A DNA stretch of 12,033 nt from Pseudomonadota bacterium (GTDB lineage Bacteria > BMS3Abin14): NCBI GenBank assembly GCA_016937135.1, contig JAFGWO010000179.1, positions 1 through 12,033 on the forward strand, in the 5' to 3' direction. Shown here piece by piece: positions 1 to 6,376 of this stretch. The first letter of the stretch is position 1; each line of letters opens with the position of its first letter. The position numbers and the translations under genes were made by a program. The notes under the pieces were generated by a model. It was not told the DNA's origin. It saw only the letters and a program-made list of their open reading frames with translations, and searched no databases.

Positions 1-1259
1 CACAGATCCTCTGGACTTGTGATCGTGCCCGTCACCGCGGAAGCCGCCGCAACCGCCGGACCGGCGAGATAGACCTCGCTTTTGGGGTGACCCATCCGGC
101 CGACGAAGTTTCTGTTGGTGGTAGCCACGGCTTTCTCACCCTCCGCCAGGATGCCCATGTGGCCCCCGAGACATGGCCCACAGGTGGGGGGACTGATAAT
201 AGCCCCGGCAGAAAGAAAAATTTCGAAAAGTCCCTCCTCCATGGCCTGACGATAGATCAGGGGTGTGGTGGGGATCATGATGGCCCTGACGCTCCGGGAG
301 ACCTTCCTCCCTTCCAGGACCTTTGCGGCAACCCTGAAATCATCAAGCTGGCCGTTGGTGCAGGAACCTATGACGACCTGGTCTATTGCGATTCCCTCCG
401 CCTCCTTGACCGGACGGGCGTTTTCCGGAAGATGGGGGAAGGCCACCTGGAGGCTGATCCGGGAAGCATCGATCTCGAAAACCCTGTCGTACGGGGCGTC
501 CTTATCACTGTGATAGGCCTTCCATTCCCTTGACGCCCTTGCGCTTGCGTATTCCCTGGTGATGTCATCGGGTTCGATGATGCCGTTCTTGGCTCCGGCC
601 TCGATGGCCATATTGCACATGGTGAGCCTCCCGGACATGGGAAGTTTGCGGATGGTTGAGCCGGTAAACTCCATGGACTGGTACAGGGCGCCGTCCACAC
701 CGATCATCCCGATGATGAAAAGGATGAGGTCCTTCCCCCCGACCCAGGGCTGGAGATCCCCTTCCAGGACGAATTTACTGGCCGAAGGGACCTTGAACCA
801 GACCTTGCCGCCCATCATGGCCCCGGCAAGATCAGTGCTCCCGACACCCGTGGAAAAGGCCCCCAGGGCTCCATATGTGCAGGTATGGCTGTCGGCTCCG
901 ATAACCAGGTCGCCCGGCAAAACGAGCCCTTTTTCCGGGAGAAGGGCGTGTTCGACCCCCATCTCGCCGAGTTCGAAAAAATTGGTGATCCCGTATTCCC
1001 TCGCGAAATCGCGGAGCACCTTGACCTGCTGGGCCGAAGCGATGTCTTTGTTCGGAACGAAGTGATCGGGGACGAGGGCTACCTTGTCCCGGTCGAAAAC
1101 CTTCTGGATCCTTTTTTGCCTCAGGATCCCGATGGCGATGGGAGCCGTGATGTCGTTCCCGAGGGCCAGGTCCACATCCGCCATGACGATCTCACCGGCA
1201 CGGACCTCGTCTCGGCCGCAGTGGGCGGCAAGAATTTTCTGAGTGATGGTCATACCCAT
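1..1259 (-). CDS. leuC: 3-isopropylmalate dehydratase large subunit (C-terminus cut by window edge)
   Basis: LeuC with LeuD isomerises 2-isopropylmalate to 3-isopropylmalate, the second step of the leucine branch, using a [4Fe-4S] cluster. The frame is open from ATG at 1259 to the left edge, giving 419 residues without a stop. That is about the full length of the compact LeuC type (roughly 420 residues), so only a few residues are probably missing. Three cluster cysteines are visible: C300 in GSCTNG, and C360 and C363 in CGPCLGG. The [13 protein letters not shown] motif is also present. An AAGGAG ribosome site lies 7 nt before ATG 1259; a second ATG two codons later is less well placed. It follows leuA by 109 nt. 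The partner leuD should lie just beyond the window. The family call is secure; the exact C-terminus cannot be seen. Confidence 0.96.
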   Translation of the reverse strand, partial: MGMTITQKILAAHCGRDEVRAGEIVMADVDLALGNDITAPIAIGILRQKRIQKVFDRDKVALVPDHFVPNKDIASAQQVKVLRDFAREYGITNFFELGEMGVEHALLPEKGLVLPGDLVIGADSHTCTYGALGAFSTGVGSTDLAGAMMGGKVWFKVPSASKFVLEGDLQPWVGGKDLILFIIGMIGVDGALYQSMEFTGSTIRKLPMSGRLTMCNMAIEAGAKNGIIEPDDITREYASARASREWKAYHSDKDAPYDRVFEIDASRISLQVAFPHLPENARPVKEAEGIAIDQVVIGSCTNGQLDDFRVAAKVLEGRKVSRSVRAIMIPTTPLIYRQAMEEGLFEIFLSAGAIISPPTCGPCLGGHMGILAEGEKAVATTNRNFVGRMGHPKSEVYLAGPAVAAASAVTGTITSPEDL

Positions 1260-1368
1260 CAGGGGGCTCCTTAAAAACTTGAGTATAGAGTTCAGAGTTC
1301 AGAGTCAGAGTTCAGAAAAGGTCGATTCCTTTCCCCCTGAACTCTCCCCTCTGAACCCTGAACATTGT
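1260..1368. repeat. leuA-leuC gap with 7-bp tandem repeats and an inverted copy
   Basis: On the plus strand, 1287-1315 consists of the heptamer AGAGTTC repeated four times (the third copy lacks one T) and a trailing AG. Positions 1337-1363 carry complementary copies (CTGAACTCT, TCTGAAC, CCTGAAC). The 9-bp arms at 1307-1315 and 1337-1345 are perfect inverted repeats, so the leuA-leuC mRNA could fold into a stem here. The ribosome site of leuC lies at the low-coordinate end of the gap. No gene is visible. It does not look like a standard terminator, because no T-run directly follows the stem. Confidence 0.7.
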
Positions 1369-2907
1369 TTACAGCGACGGCTTTTCGCCCAGCTCCGTCT
1401 GTTCCCGGCAGGCAAGTTTGTTCAAGGCATTGGTGAAGGCCCTGGCTGAGGCGACAACGATATCCGGGGAGGTCCCCTGCCCGATGATGGTGTGTCCATC
1501 CTCCCGGATTTTTACGGTCACCCCGCCCATGGCGTCCGTTCCCCCCGTGATGGCGGAGACGGTGAAGCTCAGCAGTCGGGCTTTTCTTTTGGAGGCCTTT
1601 CTTATGGCCTTGAGGACGGCGTCTACCGGGCCATCCCCGAAAGCCGCGCTTGTGGAGGTTTTGCCGTCGATCTCCATCTCGACCGTGGCGGAGGGGACGA
1701 CCCCCGTCCCGCTGGAAAAGTTGACGCTGCGCAGCTTGTAGCGATCCGGGAGGCTCCAGACCTCGTCGGCTATGAGGGCCTCGATATCCTCGTCGAAAAC
1801 GGTCTTTTTCTTGTCGGCCAGCCTTTTAAAGGAAGAGAAGGCTTTTTCTGTCTGCTCTTCATCGAGGTCGAGGTGAAGCTCCTCGAGTCTCTTTTTAAAG
1901 GCGTGTCTTCCCGAGTGCTTGCCCAGGACGAGGGTGCTGTCCTTGATGCCCACGGATTCCGGGGTCATGATCTCGTAGGTGGTCTTTTCCTTCAGCATGC
2001 CGTCCTGATGGATCCCGGCCTCGTGGGCGAAGGCATTGGCCCCGACGATGGCCTTGTTCGGCTGAACCAGGATTCCTGTGATATTGGAGACGAGACGGCT
2101 GGCACGGGCTATCTCCTCGGTCCGGATATGGGTCTGGACCCCCAGGTGGTCGTGCCGGGTCCGGATCGCCATCACTATCTCCTCAAGGGAGGCGTTTCCG
2201 GCCCGTTCCCCTATCCCGTTGATCGTGCATTCCACCTGACGGGCTCCGGCCTGCACCGCCGCCAGGGAATTGGCGACCCCCAGTCCGAGGTCATTGTGGC
2301 AGTGCACCGACAGCACGGCCTGGTCGATGTTGGGAACCCTTTCCCGAATGGTGGCGATGAGCTCCCCGAACTCATCAGGGATGGCGTAACCCACCGTGTC
2401 CGGGATGTTGATGGTGCCGGCTCCCGCCTCGATGGCAGCCTGAATCACTTCACACAGGTAGGAAATGTCGCTCCTGGAAGCGTCCTCCGCGGAAAACTCC
2501 ACATTGGGGGTGTAGGCCGCTGCATGACGGACCGCCTGTATTGCCGCCTCCCTCACCTGGTCGTGGGTTTTCTGGAGCTTCATTTTGACATGGATGTCGG
2601 AGGTGGCGATAAAGGTGTGGATCCTGGGCTTTTTCGCCTCCCGGAGCGCTTCCCAAGCCCTGTCGATATCCTTCCGGCTGGCACGGCACAGGCCGGCCAC
2701 CTCGGTTTTCCTGAGGACACGGGCGACCGCCTGGACCGCTTCGAAATCCCCCTCGGAAGCTATAGGGAAACCGGCCTCGATGACATCGACATTCAGGCGT
2801 TCCAGCTGTTTGGCTACCCGGATCTTTTCGTCCAGGTTCATGGACGCGCCAGGGGATTGCTCCCCGTCCCTGAGGGTCGTATCGAAAATAATGATCCTGT
2901 CAGACAT
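1369..2907 (-). CDS. leuA: 2-isopropylmalate synthase
   Basis: LeuA condenses 2-ketoisovalerate with acetyl-CoA to form 2-isopropylmalate, the committed and normally leucine-inhibited step of leucine synthesis. The 512-residue product has the length of bacterial LeuA type 1. The TIM-barrel catalytic domain opens with [12 protein letters not shown] (residues 9-20). Probable metal ligands are D14, H202 and H204 (in HCHNDLGLG) and N238 (in GIGERAGN). The C-terminal part, from about residue 390, fits the LeuA allosteric dimer domain (GGTDAMGG, then [16 protein letters not shown]). An in-frame start exists at 2928, but AAGGAG followed by a short A-run lies directly before ATG 2907, and [15 protein letters not shown] is the usual N-terminus, so 2907 is preferred. 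It lies 214 nt after pssA and may therefore have its own control region. Confidence 0.97.
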   Translation of the reverse strand: MSDRIIIFDTTLRDGEQSPGASMNLDEKIRVAKQLERLNVDVIEAGFPIASEGDFEAVQAVARVLRKTEVAGLCRASRKDIDRAWEALREAKKPRIHTFIATSDIHVKMKLQKTHDQVREAAIQAVRHAAAYTPNVEFSAEDASRSDISYLCEVIQAAIEAGAGTINIPDTVGYAIPDEFGELIATIRERVPNIDQAVLSVHCHNDLGLGVANSLAAVQAGARQVECTINGIGERAGNASLEEIVMAIRTRHDHLGVQTHIRTEEIARASRLVSNITGILVQPNKAIVGANAFAHEAGIHQDGMLKEKTTYEIMTPESVGIKDSTLVLGKHSGRHAFKKRLEELHLDLDEEQTEKAFSSFKRLADKKKTVFDEDIEALIADEVWSLPDRYKLRSVNFSSGTGVVPSATVEMEIDGKTSTSAAFGDGPVDAVLKAIRKASKRKARLLSFTVSAITGGTDAMGGVTVKIREDGHTIIGQGTSPDIVVASARAFTNALNKLACREQTELGEKPSL

Positions 2908-3121
2908 TTTTTTCTCCTTCCGAAACAAGATACCCGGATTCCGGCCGCTGACTTCGCGTTAAACGGCCGAGACTCTCTCTGGTCCTGGGTCCGGAAGGGG
3001 AAGGGTGGGCGCCACCGACCCTGTACATCGGCCGGAATCAAGCCGCATTCTCCCCGTTCGGCCGGGACCAGACCCTTTAAGGTCTCCCTCGCTAAGCCCC
3101 ATGGCGCGTCACCACCTCCTC
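2908..3121 (-). other. pssA-leuA gap, GC-rich leader-like region
   Basis: This 214-nt gap separates pssA from leuA and holds no recognised gene. It contains several CGGCCG words that could pair with one another (near 2942, 2964, 3030 and 3060) and a short palindromic stem, GGTGG/CCACC, at 3004-3016. A strong ribosome-binding-like AGGAGG (3115-3120) sits just after the pssA stop. It precedes a possible 47-codon frame from ATG 3102 to a TAA at 2959-2961, with a long 12-nt spacing. That frame is not rich in leucine, and I do not call it a gene. I see no clear sigma-70 promoter and no T-box consensus. Confidence 0.4.
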
Positions 3122-3925
3122 TCAATCCTCCTCAAGAACGTCCTCGTCCTCGAGGGTAAAAACCTCCAGTTCCTTTATGTCTCCCGAGCCCAGGGTCCTG
3201 ACGATCCATGGGCCCAGGATGGGCCCCAGGACAACATAAAAAATCCCGAAGCCGAAAAGAAAATAGACCGGATAATTGGCCACCACGACAAGGCAGATAA
3301 CCACCAAAGCCAGGACCTGGAAGGCCTTCCTGCGGGGGATCACCACCTGTTTCAAACTCGGATAAGGGATGGTGCTCACCATCAGAAAACCCAGGACATA
3401 GGCCATCGAAATAAACACCACCCTGGCCATGATGGAATCGAGGGATCCCTCGCCCATGAGCAGGAGGGTGATGGCCACCATCCCGGCCGCCGCCGGGATG
3501 GGCAGACCGGTGAAGTGTTTTTCCCCCACCCGCTGCGCCTGGACGTTGAATCTCGCGAGCCGCAAAGACCCGCAGACCATGAAAAGAAAGGCCCCGAGCC
3601 AGCCGAACCTTCCCATGGGATGCAGGACCGCGGTGTACATCAGGATTGCCGGCGCCGCCCCGAAGGCAAAGCTGTCCGAGAGACTGTCGTACTGGATCCC
3701 GAACAGGGATGTCGTCCTGGTCAGCCGGGCGATCCGGCCGTCCAGGGCATCCAGGATACCGGCGACGATGATGGCGATGGCAGCCTTCTCATAGGCTCCA
3801 TCCAGGGACCAGACCGCGGACACGAACCCCGCGAAAAAAGCGAGGGTCGTTATAATATTGGGCAGCAGGTAAATGGCCCTGCGGACCCTGACGGGTTTCT
3901 CTTCTGTTGGGTTCAGTTGGGTCAT
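3122..3925 (-). CDS. pssA: CDP-diacylglycerol--serine O-phosphatidyltransferase
   Basis: This integral membrane enzyme makes phosphatidylserine from CDP-diacylglycerol and serine, the step before decarboxylation by Psd. The 267-residue protein carries the complete CDP-alcohol phosphatidyltransferase signature D-x2-D-G-x2-A-R-x8-G-x3-D-x3-D, read as D59, D62, G63, A66, R67, G76, D80 and D84. These include the four metal-binding aspartates. Several hydrophobic segments flank the motif (about 18-58 and 85 onward), as expected for the Gram-positive-like membrane PssA type rather than the soluble E. coli type. The C-terminus is acidic. Its ATG overlaps the TGA of psd by 4 bp (ATGA), which suggests translational coupling. 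The pair makes phosphatidylethanolamine and sits between ilvC and leuA. Confidence 0.95.
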   Translation of the reverse strand: MTQLNPTEEKPVRVRRAIYLLPNIITTLAFFAGFVSAVWSLDGAYEKAAIAIIVAGILDALDGRIARLTRTTSLFGIQYDSLSDSFAFGAAPAILMYTAVLHPMGRFGWLGAFLFMVCGSLRLARFNVQAQRVGEKHFTGLPIPAAAGMVAITLLLMGEGSLDSIMARVVFISMAYVLGFLMVSTIPYPSLKQVVIPRRKAFQVLALVVICLVVVANYPVYFLFGFGIFYVVLGPILGPWIVRTLGSGDIKELEVFTLEDEDVLEED

Positions 3926-4554
3926 TTTTCACCTGCCAGAACCGTCTCGCCGGCCCGGACCCGGTCCCCGAGCCCCACAAGGGATTCAAAGCCCGGCGGA
4001 AAGTACAGATCGAGGCGGGATCCGAAATAGATGAGCCCGAACCTTTCCCCGGCGCGGATCACATCCCCTTCCTTCAGACGGCAGAGGATCCGCCTCGCGA
4101 TCATCCCCGCCACCTGAACGAGGAGAAAACGCCGCCCGGAGGGATCTTCGATGAGGATCTCGGTCCTTTCGTTGTTGATGCTCGCCTCGTCGAGCTGGGC
4201 CATGGAAAAGCCTCCGGGAATGTGCCGCACCTCCAGAACACGGCCATCCATCGGAACCCTGTTGACGTGGACATTCAAAACGCTCATGAAAACGCTGATC
4301 CTCAATGCGTTTCCCTGCATCCCGCGGGGGGCGGGGCCGTCGGCAACGGCCACCACGCGCCCGTCCGCCGGGCAAAGGATCTCGCCCTTTTCAGGGTTCC
4401 CGGAACGCTCCGGATCCCGGAAAAAAAGGGCGATGCACAAGGTAACAAAAATACCCGTGATCCCGGCGTACACGCCCACAAAGGCAAAAGCCAGGATTGT
4501 CAGAACCCCCGGGATGGAAACGACCGGGAGACCCTCTTTCGCCATCAGGGCCAT
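3922..4554 (-). CDS. psd: phosphatidylserine decarboxylase proenzyme, short type
   Basis: Psd converts phosphatidylserine to phosphatidylethanolamine at the cytoplasmic membrane with a pyruvoyl cofactor made by self-cleavage. The 210-residue product matches the short archaetidylserine-decarboxylase-like class rather than the roughly 320-residue E. coli form. A hydrophobic N-terminus (about residues 11-45) could span the membrane twice. Likely catalytic residues are D64 in CPADGRV and H96 in NVHVNRVP. The self-cleavage site is G178-S179 in YFGSRLDLYFP, the counterpart of the LGST motif in longer enzymes. It starts 9 nt after the ilvC stop, with AGAGG upstream, and its stop overlaps the pssA start, so it is almost certainly cotranscribed with both. 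An internal ATG at codon 4 is a possible alternative start. Confidence 0.95.
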   Translation of the reverse strand: MALMAKEGLPVVSIPGVLTILAFAFVGVYAGITGIFVTLCIALFFRDPERSGNPEKGEILCPADGRVVAVADGPAPRGMQGNALRISVFMSVLNVHVNRVPMDGRVLEVRHIPGGFSMAQLDEASINNERTEILIEDPSGRRFLLVQVAGMIARRILCRLKEGDVIRAGERFGLIYFGSRLDLYFPPGFESLVGLGDRVRAGETVLAGEK

Positions 4555-4563
4555 TTTTCGCCT

Positions 4564-5583
4564 CTAATCCCTGTCCTTTACCGCCGCCTGCTCCTTGAGC
4601 CACGGCATAAGGGCCCGGAGCCTCTTGCCCACCTCCTCGATGGGATGCTCACCGGCCATCCTGGCCAGGGAGGTGAAAACCGGCCGGCCGGCCTGATTTT
4701 CCAGGATCCATTCCCGGGCGAACTCACCGCTCTGGATCTCATCGAGGATCGCGGCCATCTCGTCCTTGACATCCTCGCTGATAACCCGGTCACCTCGCGT
4801 CAGGTCGCCGTATTCGGCCGTATTGCTTATGGAATACCTCATGGTGGACAAACCGCCCTGATACATGAGGTCGACAATGAGCTTCAGTTCATGCAGGCAT
4901 TCGAAATAGGCCATCTCGGGCTCGTAGCCGGCATCCACCAGGGTCTCGTATCCCGCGAGAACCAGTCTGGTAACCCCTCCGCAGAGCACAGCCTGCTCCC
5001 CGAAAAGATCGGTCTCCGTCTCCTCGCGGAAGGTCGTCTCCAGAATCCCGACCCTGCCGGAACCGATCCCGGCCGCGTACTCGAGGGCCATCTGCTTCGC
5101 GGACCCGGACACATCCTGATACACCGCGATCAGGCTGGGCACCCCGCGGCCCTGGACAAACTCGCTGCGCACCAGATGACCGGGGCCTTTGGGTGCGATC
5201 ATTATGACGTCCGTGGTTTTCCCCGGGGTTACCTGGCCGTAATGGATGGACAACCCGTGGGAAAAAGCCAGCGCGGCATCTTTTTTCATATTGGGCTTGA
5301 TCCGGGTCTCGTAGACATCCTTGTGGAACTCGTCCGGAACCAGGACCATGATGAGATCGGCGGCTGCGCTCATCTCCTCGATAGTCCCGACCTTGAACCC
5401 GGCCTTTTCGGCGGCCTTCCAGTGCTGGCTCCCTTTGTTCAGCCCGATGACGACATCCACCTTGCTGTCCTTAAGGTTAAGCGCCTGGGCGTGCCCCTGG
5501 CTTCCATAACCGATGACAGCCACCTTTTTCCCCTTGAGGAAGCCGCCCTTGCCCTTAACGTCCTTTTCGGTATAAACGTCCAT
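4564..5583 (-). CDS. ilvC: ketol-acid reductoisomerase (NAD(P)+), class I
   Basis: IlvC rearranges and reduces acetolactate or acetohydroxybutyrate to the dihydroxy acids used by IlvD. From ATG 5583 the protein has 339 residues, typical of short class I enzymes. A TTG three codons upstream is possible in frame but abuts the ribosome site; AAAGGAG stands 9 nt before ATG 5583, which decides the start. The Rossmann motif GYGSQG is at residues 25-30. The catalytic region contains SHG (H109) and APKGPGH (K132). Mg ligands are D192 and E196 in DLFGEQ, and E228 and E232 in ECLHELKL. The cofactor loop after beta-2 reads GLNKGSQHW, with N49 and H54 where Arg and Ser are common in relatives (see findings). 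A hairpin-rich gap of about 290 bp separates it from ilvN; psd follows after 9 nt. Confidence 0.97.
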   Translation of the reverse strand: MDVYTEKDVKGKGGFLKGKKVAVIGYGSQGHAQALNLKDSKVDVVIGLNKGSQHWKAAEKAGFKVGTIEEMSAAADLIMVLVPDEFHKDVYETRIKPNMKKDAALAFSHGLSIHYGQVTPGKTTDVIMIAPKGPGHLVRSEFVQGRGVPSLIAVYQDVSGSAKQMALEYAAGIGSGRVGILETTFREETETDLFGEQAVLCGGVTRLVLAGYETLVDAGYEPEMAYFECLHELKLIVDLMYQGGLSTMRYSISNTAEYGDLTRGDRVISEDVKDEMAAILDEIQSGEFAREWILENQAGRPVFTSLARMAGEHPIEEVGKRLRALMPWLKEQAAVKDRD

Positions 5584-5874
5584 CGGTTTCAACTCCTTTC
5601 AGATCCGGCTGCCGATCCTGCCTCTAAGTTTCAGGTCCTTCTTCCTTCTTCCTTGATAGGGCCGCAAAAAGTCCGATCCGGGACTTTTTGCGAAACGGAA
5701 AGGGAAAATCGTCGTTTTCCCTTTCCTCACGGATCAAGGACTAAAAACCCGAGTCCTTGATCCGGGCGCCCCGCGCGGGGCGCGTTGATGACTCTTTGCT
5801 AGTCCATCATCCTTCTTCCTTCCCTCTTTTCCCCTGAGGTTTGGCGTCTTCATCCTTCATCCTTCCCGCTTTTC
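5584..5874. other. ilvN-ilvC intergenic region with purine/pyrimidine heptamer tracts
   Basis: Outside the hairpin block, this gap carries low-complexity heptamer runs that are pyrimidine-rich on the plus strand. CCTTCTT is repeated 2.6 times at 5637-5654, related heptamers (ATCCTTC, TTCCTTC) occur at 5809-5822, and TTCATCC is repeated twice at 5849-5862. In the mRNA sense these are GA-rich. The ilvC ribosome site, AAAGGAG, lies at the low-coordinate end. I see no convincing promoter, small gene or terminator. Confidence 0.6.
5655..5810. repeat. array of five hairpins between ilvN and ilvC, possible MITE/REP-like element
   Basis: Four long inverted repeats lie almost end to end: 5663-5692 (12-bp arms CGCAAAAAGTCC/GGACTTTTTGCG, 6-nt loop), 5697-5726 (12-bp arms GGAAAGGGAAAA/TTTTCCCTTTCC, 6-nt loop), 5730-5764 (13-bp arms CGGATCAAGGACT/AGTCCTTGATCCG, 9-nt loop) and 5766-5783 (perfect 18-bp GC palindrome). 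A fifth, imperfect one is at 5787-5808 (GATGACT/AGTCCATC). The block is flanked by an 11-bp direct repeat, CCTTCTTCCTT, at 5644-5654 and 5811-5821. The first and last hairpins share a GCAAA-AG-AGTC-like core in opposite orientation, so the ends resemble weak terminal inverted repeats. There is no coding frame. No hairpin is followed by an outside T-run, so simple terminators are unlikely. Confidence 0.65.
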
Positions 5875-6351
5875 CTATACCTCCCTGGCGATAGCGACTT
5901 TTCCTGTCCGGACGATCTCCAGGATCCCGAAGGGCCTCACCAGCCGGATGAAGGCCTCGGTCTTGTCCTGGTCACCGGTGACCAGAAAAGTGAAGGTTGC
6001 CGGAGAAACATCCACGATCTTCCCGCGGAAGATATCATTGATCCTCAGAATTTCCGCCCGGCCGCTTTCTCTGGCCTTGACCTTGATGAGGATCAACTCC
6101 CGCTCGACAAAACTCGTGCCCGTGAGATCGGAGACCTTTATGACATCGATGAGCTTGCGCAGCTGTTTGATGACCTGTTCGATGATCCTGTCATCCCCGC
6201 GGGTTACGATGGTCATCCGGGAGATGGTCGGATCAAGGGTTTCCCCGACGCTGAGGCTCTCGATATTGAACCCCCTGCCGGAAAAAAGGCCGGCGACGCG
6301 GGCGAGGACGCCCGATTTGTTCTCAACCGTCACGGAGATGGTATGCCGCAT
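5875..6351 (-). CDS. ilvN: acetolactate synthase small (regulatory) subunit
   Basis: IlvN binds the catalytic subunit IlvB, stimulates it and confers feedback inhibition, usually by valine. The 158-residue protein has the normal length of the bacterial small subunit. An N-terminal ACT domain covers about residues 1-75 ([22 protein letters not shown] at the start; [12 protein letters not shown] is the strand-helix junction). The C-terminal ALS_ss domain follows, with [11 protein letters not shown] and the GKIVDVSP region. ATG 6351 is preceded by GAGGTGAAGG. It begins 25 nt after the ilvB stop, so the two subunits are expected to be made from one transcript. Family assignment is firm; the effector amino acid cannot be deduced from what I can see. 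Confidence 0.96.
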   Translation of the reverse strand: MRHTISVTVENKSGVLARVAGLFSGRGFNIESLSVGETLDPTISRMTIVTRGDDRIIEQVIKQLRKLIDVIKVSDLTGTSFVERELILIKVKARESGRAEILRINDIFRGKIVDVSPATFTFLVTGDQDKTEAFIRLVRPFGILEIVRTGKVAIAREV

Positions 6352-6376
6352 CCTTCACCTCGCTATGCGCGATCCC

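Noticed and set aside
250..270. Suspected frameshift in leuC after RAIMIPTTP
   Set aside because: A first reading dropped one C. Re-reading the bases gives ACC ACA CCC CTG ATC TAT, which continues in frame to the CGPC cluster motif, so the gene is intact.
2990..3030. T-box riboswitch before leuA
   Set aside because: A GGGTCGGTGGCGCC stretch is loosely reminiscent, but it does not match the AGGGTGGNACCGCG core, and no terminator/antiterminator pair with a T-run is visible.
1492..3159. 555-codon open frame on the plus strand
   Set aside because: It is antisense to leuA and the leuA leader; leuA has all motifs and a good ribosome site. I see no domain signal or ribosome site supporting the antisense frame.
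5590..5592. TTG start for IlvC three codons upstream
   Set aside because: The TTG directly abuts the AAAGGAG ribosome site, leaving no spacing; ATG 5583 is well spaced.
3907..5760. 617-codon open frame on the plus strand
   Set aside because: It lies antisense to psd and ilvC, both of which have complete catalytic motifs. The translation is low-complexity and resembles no family, as expected from an open antisense frame in GC-biased codons.
5637..5866. CRISPR array in the ilvN-ilvC gap
   Set aside because: The repeats are 7-bp tracts and inverted arms, with no regularly spaced direct repeats of 20 bp or more and no cas genes nearby.
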